Source: Reichenbachiella sp. 5M10 (lineage in GTDB: Bacteria > Bacteroidota > Bacteroidia > Cytophagales > Cyclobacteriaceae). From it: a stretch of 64,000 nucleotides of DNA. The notes under the pieces are model-generated. The model searched no databases, was not told the DNA's origin, and saw only the letters and a list, made by a program, of their open reading frames with translations. The stretch is from positions 562,501 through 626,500 of the forward strand of contig NZ_MDGR01000007.1 of the NCBI RefSeq assembly GCF_002742335.1, read 5' to 3'. Below, in pieces: positions 58,609 to 64,000 of the stretch (position 1 is its first letter; each line of letters starts with the position of its first letter). The translations under genes were made by a program, and so were the position numbers.

Positions 58609-58959
58609 ATGTCCTATATGAATGTAACCATACCGCCCTACGAATCGATAGTCCATGTGGACTACTGGCAGCCTCCACAGCCTAGTAGCCTGATGCTGAC
58701 TTTGAAAGACGGGGAAGGAAGGGAACATCCTATTGATTTTCTACCCACTTTCGATTCTGCGGATCGCGACTATCCCGAAGAGTGGATGCGCTTGCGTAGG
58801 GTGTTTGTGGATAAGTACCGGATGAAAGTTGATTCGGAAGAAGAGAAGGCAGTGGTAGAGCTCCTTCGACAGTTGGTCGATGGAGGCCGTCTGGGGGATG
58901 AAAAATATGTAGGGGCTAAGATGGCCCGGGAGTGCTTACAATATTTTGACAAAAGATGA
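58609..58959 (+). CDS. 116-residue orphan protein
   Basis: No family is recognised. The N-terminal half is beta-rich (NVTIPPYESIVHVDYWQPP, LMLTLKDGEGREHPIDFLP) and the C-terminal half is helical and charged (EWMRLRRVFVDKYRM, EEEKAVVELLRQLVDGGRLG). It has no signal peptide. Its TGA overlaps the ATG of the nucleotidyltransferase gene (ATGA), so translation of the two is coupled. That makes it a possible regulator, inhibitor or partner of that enzyme; this is inference only. Confidence 0.75.
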   Translation: MSYMNVTIPPYESIVHVDYWQPPQPSSLMLTLKDGEGREHPIDFLPTFDSADRDYPEEWMRLRRVFVDKYRMKVDSEEEKAVVELLRQLVDGGRLGDEKYVGAKMARECLQYFDKR

Positions 58960-59735
58960 GAACACAAATTAAAGAGGCAATTGCCCAATTGGAGACCGAT
59001 GAGGACATCAAAGTGCTGTTTGCGGTAGAGTCGGGCAGTCGTGCCTGGGGCTTTGCTTCACGGGACAGTGACTGGGATGTGCGCTTTGTTTATATCCGCA
59101 GACCAGCGTGGTACCTGTCCATAGTGGCCGGGCGAGACACGATCGAAAGAATGCTGCCCGATGACTTGGATATGGCAGGATGGGATTTGCAAAAGGCCCT
59201 ATTGCTCTTTCATAAATCAAACCCCTCGTTGATCGAATGGATCAAAAGTCCCATCGTGTATTGGGAGCAGTACGGTACCATGGATCGGCTCAGGGAGCTA
59301 GCCGCAGACTATTTTAGTCCCAAGGCCAGTATGTACCACTATTTGCACATGGCTGAGCGGCATTACGATGATTATCTGCAGGGGGATAGCGTAAAACTCA
59401 AAAAGTATTTCTATGCACTGCGCCCGATACTGGCCTGTCGCTGGATCGAGCAGCGAGGCAGTTCTGTGCCGATGGAGTTTGAGCAGTTGGTGGAGGATCA
59501 GGTGTCAGATCCGAAATTGAAGCAAGTCATCGCCGAACTCCTCGAACGAAAGATGGCAGGAGACGAGCTCGATCGGGCAGAGCCTATTCCTGTTCTTCAG
59601 AACTTTATTTCTTCCGAAATCGCTCGATTGAATGGACTGGATACCCATGAATTCAAAGCGCACGATGTGCAAACCCTAGACCAACTATTTTACCAAAGCC
59701 TGACTGAAGTGTGGGGATTAAAACTGAACGCTTAG
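58956..59735 (+). CDS. Predicted nucleotidyltransferase, pol-beta fold (RlaP/PF10127 type)
   Basis: The 259-residue protein has the nucleotidyltransferase signature ESGSRAWGFASRDSDWDVRF, with the GS pair at 27-28 and metal-binding Asp39 and Asp41. It continues with the family segments DLDMAGWDLQKALLLFHKSN and SLIEWIKSPIVYWEQ, and a helical C-terminal region. Members of this group are predicted to act in RNA repair or other nucleotide transfer; the substrate is unknown. It overlaps the upstream orphan gene by four bases, and the next gene starts two bases after its stop. Confidence 0.92.
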   Translation: MRTQIKEAIAQLETDEDIKVLFAVESGSRAWGFASRDSDWDVRFVYIRRPAWYLSIVAGRDTIERMLPDDLDMAGWDLQKALLLFHKSNPSLIEWIKSPIVYWEQYGTMDRLRELAADYFSPKASMYHYLHMAERHYDDYLQGDSVKLKKYFYALRPILACRWIEQRGSSVPMEFEQLVEDQVSDPKLKQVIAELLERKMAGDELDRAEPIPVLQNFISSEIARLNGLDTHEFKAHDVQTLDQLFYQSLTEVWGLKLNA

Positions 59736-59737
59736 TC

Positions 59738-60895
59738 ATGGAAGTCACCCAACAGCAAGTACAGGATGAATTTGAGCATTTCGATAGCAATGCTTTCCTC
59801 TGGAAAGCAAAGGGATTGATGGCTGATAAGAGATTGTTGCAGCGTACGGCGCGGCATGCGATTTTTGAGATTGAGCCTTTTGCTTTCGAACTGGGCAATC
59901 AATATGTCGGGGATATCAGTAACCTGCTCATCGATGACATCACTGACTACAATCCAACGGAAGACAAACTTTATTTTCATTGGCTCGACCCAAATAGCCG
60001 AAAAATCATCTTTAGGCGGTATCAGCTAAGCTCGGATACGTCCTATGATACGATTTTTGAGTATCATCAGGACTATTTCAAAAGTACCACGCACTACTGT
60101 GGCACTGCTGGAACGAAACTGATATCGATAGATTATTTGGTTTTCAGTCAAGGTCAACCCGACTACTATCTGGAGGGGTTGGAATATGGCGTGACCCAAA
60201 AGAAATATCATCTGGAAGCAGGGGTGCTCACAGGTTTTACAGAATACAGGGACAATGCAGATGCCGAACCATTCGCGTACACCTTTCACTATCTGCCTGG
60301 GAGCAGCGTGCTGGAGCGCATCACGTACACACGAAAAAGTGAAGACCGTATTCGTCTCGCGTATGAGCGATTGGGACCTGATTTCTCAATGGAGCAAACA
60401 CTAGAAGCTATCGAAGAGCATTTTGTCGAGGACATTACCCGTCAGATACAAGAGAAAGTTCGCATTAGCGAAGACAAGGTCTACTGTCTGCTACTGGAGT
60501 ACGGGATGCAGCATGCCTTTCCTCCTGCGGTTGCTATTGGTTTGGAGAGGGAGCGTGATACCGAGTACCTGACTGGCGCGCCAGATATGAAGTATTTCAC
60601 GGAAGAAGATACCCTCGACATAGACCTGTATTCGGAAATCCTTGAGACCTTGTATCTGCGAGTGGATCAACAGCGCAGATTTATGGAAGTCCCCGAAGAC
60701 GAATGGATCGAGTGGAGTGGAACCGTAGAACAGCTCTATCTCCGCGTCTGCAAGCGACTCTATCATATGGATTTTTCTAGAGCATTTGAGAAAACGGATG
60801 ACTTCATCGTCTACAACTGCGAGATAGATACCTGGACCGCCGAGGCAATGCATGAAGAAATGATGGCGTATAAGAAAAGTTTGAATTTGAAATGA
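59738..60895 (+). CDS. Unrecognised 385-residue protein, first of a paralogous set
   Basis: This is a soluble protein with no signal peptide and no family I recognise. It has an N-terminal alpha/beta region (RHAIFEIEPFAFE, LYFHWLDPNSRKIIFRRYQL, DTSYDTIFEYHQDYFKST) and a central beta region with YEYR-type strands. The C-terminal domain contains DKVYCLLLEYGMQHAFPPAV, GAPDMKYFTEED and TDDFIVYNCEID. The C-terminal half loosely recalls small immunity-type domains, but that is an impression. It is clearly paralogous to the gene at 62319. It is read from the ATG at 59738, although the frame opens at 59711, and it ends in an ATGA overlap with the next gene. Confidence 0.82.
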   Translation: MEVTQQQVQDEFEHFDSNAFLWKAKGLMADKRLLQRTARHAIFEIEPFAFELGNQYVGDISNLLIDDITDYNPTEDKLYFHWLDPNSRKIIFRRYQLSSDTSYDTIFEYHQDYFKSTTHYCGTAGTKLISIDYLVFSQGQPDYYLEGLEYGVTQKKYHLEAGVLTGFTEYRDNADAEPFAYTFHYLPGSSVLERITYTRKSEDRIRLAYERLGPDFSMEQTLEAIEEHFVEDITRQIQEKVRISEDKVYCLLLEYGMQHAFPPAVAIGLERERDTEYLTGAPDMKYFTEEDTLDIDLYSEILETLYLRVDQQRRFMEVPEDEWIEWSGTVEQLYLRVCKRLYHMDFSRAFEKTDDFIVYNCEIDTWTAEAMHEEMMAYKKSLNLK

Positions 60896-62319
60896 CAGAC
60901 ATACAGCAGCGCATAGAAGAAGCCCAACGGCTGGAGAATTTCAACGGCCTGGATCGACTGTTTGAGGAGTTGAGGGAAAAGGGCACGCAAGAAGAAAAGG
61001 ACGCGCTGGCAGATGCCTATATGAGTATCTTCTCGCAGTGTCAGTATGACTATGCTTGTGGCAAGTTCAACGAGAGGGAGGACGTCTTGCTGTTGCTGGA
61101 TTGGGTGGACAAAATGCGGGCATTGTCTGTGGAGATGTCCCACTATTACTATTTTTTGGCCCATGTGCACAATATGTTGTCGGAAGTGAGTGACGATCCA
61201 GAGGAAAAACGGGAATGGGCAGATCAGGCCATAAATGATTTCAAACGACAACTGATCCAGACACCAGAGGATAGTGATGTGCTGGAAGACATCGCCAAGA
61301 GCCTTTTTCGGGTATGCCAAATCAAAGGACAATTCCCTAGGGAGGAAATGATGGAACTGCGAGAATACTTGCTGTCTGCGCTGATGCTGGAGCGTAAGCG
61401 AGACGACCAGCCGGGGTTCTATGGATTCAAAGGCTCGGCTATCCACAGCTATCTGATCACCAGCTACGAACTCTTGCTGGATCCGACCAGTCGCAGGTAT
61501 CATGACGAGTTTTTGCAAGCCATGCGTGACGCACTCATGCCTCATGTTCAAAAGCACAACCCTATGGTTGGCTATCATTGGGTGGATACCCTGCTGCGAA
61601 TTGCCCGTTGGTCGGTAGATAGAAAGGGCATTCCTGCTAGTTTCATAGACGACATGACAGAGAACCTCACCAAAGACCTCAATTTGCTGATTCCTCATTT
61701 GCAAAAACTGATACTAAAGGATGAACACTTTCTCTCTGCATTGGGGCATTTGTTTCGCCAATTGGCAACTCCTGATCAGTCTATGGCTTACCTCGATCAG
61801 GCGATTGACTACTATCAACAGGCATCTGGTCTAAATCGCAAAGATTGGAATGCTCCCTATCTGGCAGGAAAGGCGGCATGGAATAAATATCTGTGGTTGC
61901 TGGAGAAGGGAGAACAAGAAATGGCAAAAGTGGCACTGGCACAGGGGCAGGAAATTCTCTACAGAGCAGAAGCCAACGTAGAAGATTTTCAGTTGAGCCT
62001 CCTTCAAGGAGAGTTGTGTTATGCCTATGCACGCGATTTTGAGAAATTTTCAAATTGTGGTACGCTCGAAAAAGCCAAAGCACACCTCGAAAAAAGCATA
62101 GATCTGGGGCAGCAGCATTATACCCAGCCTTATTATGAACTGGCTCGCGTACTGCTAAGGCTGGAGGGCAGTGAGGCTTGTCTCGACTCTCTTCGAATAT
62201 GTCGTGGAATTTTCTCCAGCGAATACCATACCCATGATTTTAGGGAAATAATGGACGCACCAGAGTTTGAGGAACTAAGAGAAGAAATTATAAAAATCAA
62301 AAACGAAACAATCAACTAA
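60892..62319 (+). CDS. Helical-repeat (TPR-like) protein
   Basis: The 475-residue protein is almost entirely helical, with TPR-like units such as ATPDQSMAYLDQAIDYYQQA, YLAGKAAWNKYLWLLEKGEQ and CGTLEKAKAHLEKSIDLGQQ. It has no signal peptide or span. It does not look closely related to the two scaffolds at the start of the cluster. It overlaps its upstream neighbour by four bases and its downstream neighbour by one (TAATG), placing it between two paralogues. A scaffold or adaptor role is likely. Confidence 0.83.
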   Translation: MTDIQQRIEEAQRLENFNGLDRLFEELREKGTQEEKDALADAYMSIFSQCQYDYACGKFNEREDVLLLLDWVDKMRALSVEMSHYYYFLAHVHNMLSEVSDDPEEKREWADQAINDFKRQLIQTPEDSDVLEDIAKSLFRVCQIKGQFPREEMMELREYLLSALMLERKRDDQPGFYGFKGSAIHSYLITSYELLLDPTSRRYHDEFLQAMRDALMPHVQKHNPMVGYHWVDTLLRIARWSVDRKGIPASFIDDMTENLTKDLNLLIPHLQKLILKDEHFLSALGHLFRQLATPDQSMAYLDQAIDYYQQASGLNRKDWNAPYLAGKAAWNKYLWLLEKGEQEMAKVALAQGQEILYRAEANVEDFQLSLLQGELCYAYARDFEKFSNCGTLEKAKAHLEKSIDLGQQHYTQPYYELARVLLRLEGSEACLDSLRICRGIFSSEYHTHDFREIMDAPEFEELREEIIKIKNETIN

Positions 62320-63494
62320 TGACTGAGGGAAAGATCAAAAAAGAATTTGAGCAGCTGGATATCGAACGGTTTCGGGCCACTGCGGCTGAAATAACGGAAC
62401 GGGAAGACTTGACCCAAATGTCGGCCAAGCACTACCTCTACGAGATAGAACCGTTCTTCATGGAGCACAATAATGAAGTGACAGACCCTAACAAATCCTA
62501 CTTGATTTTCGGAGAAGAGGATTTCGATCCCGTTACAGATGATCTTTACTATCACTGGGTGGATATGCAGGAGAGAAGGACGCTTTTTCGCCGATGGTAT
62601 TTGGGGGCCGACACGAGTTATGACACGCTGTTTGAATACCACGATGACTACTACAAGAGTACGACGGTATTTTTCGGACCAGATCAGGTGAAGCCGATCA
62701 AGATCGCCTACATCTATTTCCAAGACGGTTTGCCTCAGACCTATCATGAAGCGATCGAACACGGCGCAGTGACTAAGACCTATCGTGCTTCGAACGAGGG
62801 GCAGCTGCTCGGGTATGAGATGAAGTCGGCTGAACAAAACTGGACGGTAGATTTCGAATATGATGAGTCTGGTGAAGTATTGGAGCGCATCTTGCAGCTC
62901 CATATTGCCAGCGGTAGCGAAGTGCAGCTATTCAAACGGCCGGACGAAAGTCAAACTACTGAGTCAGTATTGGCGGAGGCCGAAGAGGTTCTCTATCTGG
63001 AGATCACCCGACAGATGCAAGCGTCCCTGCGCATCACTGACGAAAAGATCTATTGCATCCTCTTGGAGTACTGCATCCAAGGAGCGATACCGCCTACCAT
63101 AGGGATAGGTCTGGAGTCAGAGTACGATGCGGATTGTATGTTGGGCGCTCCCGATATGAAATATTTTTCGGAAGATGATGACTTGCTACAGGTCAGCTTC
63201 GACCACTCAGTCATCCAGGATGCTGACAACTATATCCGAAGAGAATATGACGAGATGGATATGAGCGACTATGATTACAGCGGTGCTAGTGACAATGCTG
63301 ATAGTCATTTTATACGTTGGGAAAACAAAGTCAAAGCCATGTATCTGCGTCTCTGTCAGCGACTCTACGATACGGACTTCTCTGCCAGCTTTGAGCGTAC
63401 GGACAATTTCATCGTCTATGCCTGCGATATCGATGCGGTGAATGACGATGAATTTTTAGCAGAGATGGAAGCTTACATCCAGAACAAAGCCTAA
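62319..63494 (+). CDS. Unrecognised 391-residue protein, second of the paralogous set
   Basis: It aligns along its whole length with the protein at 59738. Shared landmarks are KHYLYEIEPFFMEH, LYYHWVDMQERRTLFRRWYL, DTSYDTLFEYHDDYYKST, EKIYCILLEYCIQGAIPPTI, GAPDMKYFSEDDD and FERTDNFIVYACDID. It differs by an acidic Asp/Tyr-rich insert (about 308-325). It has no signal peptide and no known family. It starts within the stop of the upstream gene, and a third, broken copy follows seven bases after it. Confidence 0.82.
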   Translation: MTEGKIKKEFEQLDIERFRATAAEITEREDLTQMSAKHYLYEIEPFFMEHNNEVTDPNKSYLIFGEEDFDPVTDDLYYHWVDMQERRTLFRRWYLGADTSYDTLFEYHDDYYKSTTVFFGPDQVKPIKIAYIYFQDGLPQTYHEAIEHGAVTKTYRASNEGQLLGYEMKSAEQNWTVDFEYDESGEVLERILQLHIASGSEVQLFKRPDESQTTESVLAEAEEVLYLEITRQMQASLRITDEKIYCILLEYCIQGAIPPTIGIGLESEYDADCMLGAPDMKYFSEDDDLLQVSFDHSVIQDADNYIRREYDEMDMSDYDYSGASDNADSHFIRWENKVKAMYLRLCQRLYDTDFSASFERTDNFIVYACDIDAVNDDEFLAEMEAYIQNKA

Positions 63495-63500
63495 TGGAGC

Positions 63501-63905
63501 ATGACGTTAGCAGCCTTATCCACAGCATTTAGTCAATTGGGTGAACCCTTTGATGCATTAAAAGAAGAAACGCTGGCGCAGGTTGGTTTAGTCAAAGTCC
63601 AAGCCAAAAATCCAGTCTATGACATTGAGCCATTTGCGACAGAGCACCAACAGCAGACGTTCAAGGGAGTGGATCGTGAGGGGTGTTTTAGTATGGACGA
63701 AACAGGCTCCGAGTATGGAGGTGCCTATACTTTTTGGATCGAAGAGGGTTTGCGCAAGCCCGTGTTTCGCCGCTGGCATCTGCGTGCCGACATTTACTTC
63801 GAGTCGGTTTATGAATATGGGGCCTCATATATCAAAAGTACGACGATTATCCCCTCTATGCTATTCTCAGCATGTTTTTGCAAATGTACAATTACCAATA
63901 CATGA
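63501..63905 (+). pseudogene. Truncated third copy of the ~390-residue paralogue
   Basis: The first 115 residues align with the N-termini of the two full copies (NPVYDIEPFATEH, YTFWIEEGLRKPVFRRWHL, YESVYEYGASYIKSTT-like). Similarity stops abruptly at about 63843, after KSTT. The remaining 19 residues are unrelated and end at a TAA. In another frame the same DNA (63845-63928) encodes 27 residues that look like a real C-terminus (starting DYPLYAILSMFLQMY). A deletion or recombination joining two genes is the simplest reading. The last 72 bases of the window show nothing I can identify. Confidence 0.7.
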
Positions 63906-64000
63906 TCGAGCGAGCGACGAGTAAGTGAACCGAATCAACGGGTATTACTTGGTTATGCCAAAGTAAAACTTGGGTAAACAGCATTCTTCGCTCCTATGAA

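Noticed and set aside
60811-61704. 297-residue minus-strand frame (and a similar one at 56588-57472)
   Set aside because: Both are opposite well-formed helical-repeat genes in a G+C-rich region where long shadows are expected. They have no start or operon context.

Overview
The window is from the chromosome of a member of the Bacteroidota, most likely a marine gliding bacterium of the Cytophagales. This rests on a type IX secretion (T9SS) type B C-terminal signal beside a PorP/SprF protein, several promoters of the Bacteroidota form TAnnTTTG, few Shine-Dalgarno sequences, a two-propeller hybrid-type sensor kinase, a TamL-type lipoprotein, a PUR/DUF3276 protein and large TonB-dependent receptors. 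The species cannot be named from the sequence alone.

Layout. 1-1660: the 3' end of an rRNA operon (23S partial, 5S, terminator). 1.8-7.1 kb: a small coiled-coil membrane protein, an RhlE-type DEAD-box helicase and a sensor kinase with 14 propeller blades. 7.2-16 kb: a surface sensing and uptake region with two TonB-dependent receptors, a PstS-like lipoprotein, a YfiR-family protein and a poly-HAMP methyl-accepting protein. 16.4-25.3 kb: metabolism (MFS transporter, aroA, aroB, metallophosphoesterase, amidohydrolase, cobalamin adenosyltransferase, ilvE), plus a 54-residue gene between aroA and aroB. 25.3-28.7 kb: a small hypothetical protein and a TPR histidine kinase/NarL-type regulator pair. 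28.9-33.8 kb: a PorP/SprF-OmpA fusion followed by a 1169-residue HYR-repeat adhesin-like protein with a type B T9SS signal.

34-53.5 kb is housekeeping: prfB with its programmed frameshift, ppx, a YihY/BrkB protein, ppa, a DUF4442 protein, a DUF502 protein, hemF, tamL, a TrmH methyltransferase, an NTF2-like protein, two AI-2E-family permeases, a DUF58 protein, a PUR protein, ychF, a lipoprotein and acnB.

53.7-64 kb is the accessory part and the best candidate for an undescribed system. It is a tightly packed run of nine genes on one strand. It holds two related large TPR-like scaffolds (one with a C-terminal DUF1266 domain), a stand-alone DUF1266 protein, a 116-residue orphan, a pol-beta-type nucleotidyltransferase of the RlaP/PF10127 kind, a further helical-repeat protein, and two full and one truncated copy of an unrecognised ~390-residue protein. 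Many of the genes overlap by 1-4 bases. Leucine codons shift from TTG to CTG, and the third copy of the ~390-residue family breaks off at about 63843. I infer a laterally acquired conflict, immunity or stress module. Its function cannot be settled from the sequence.
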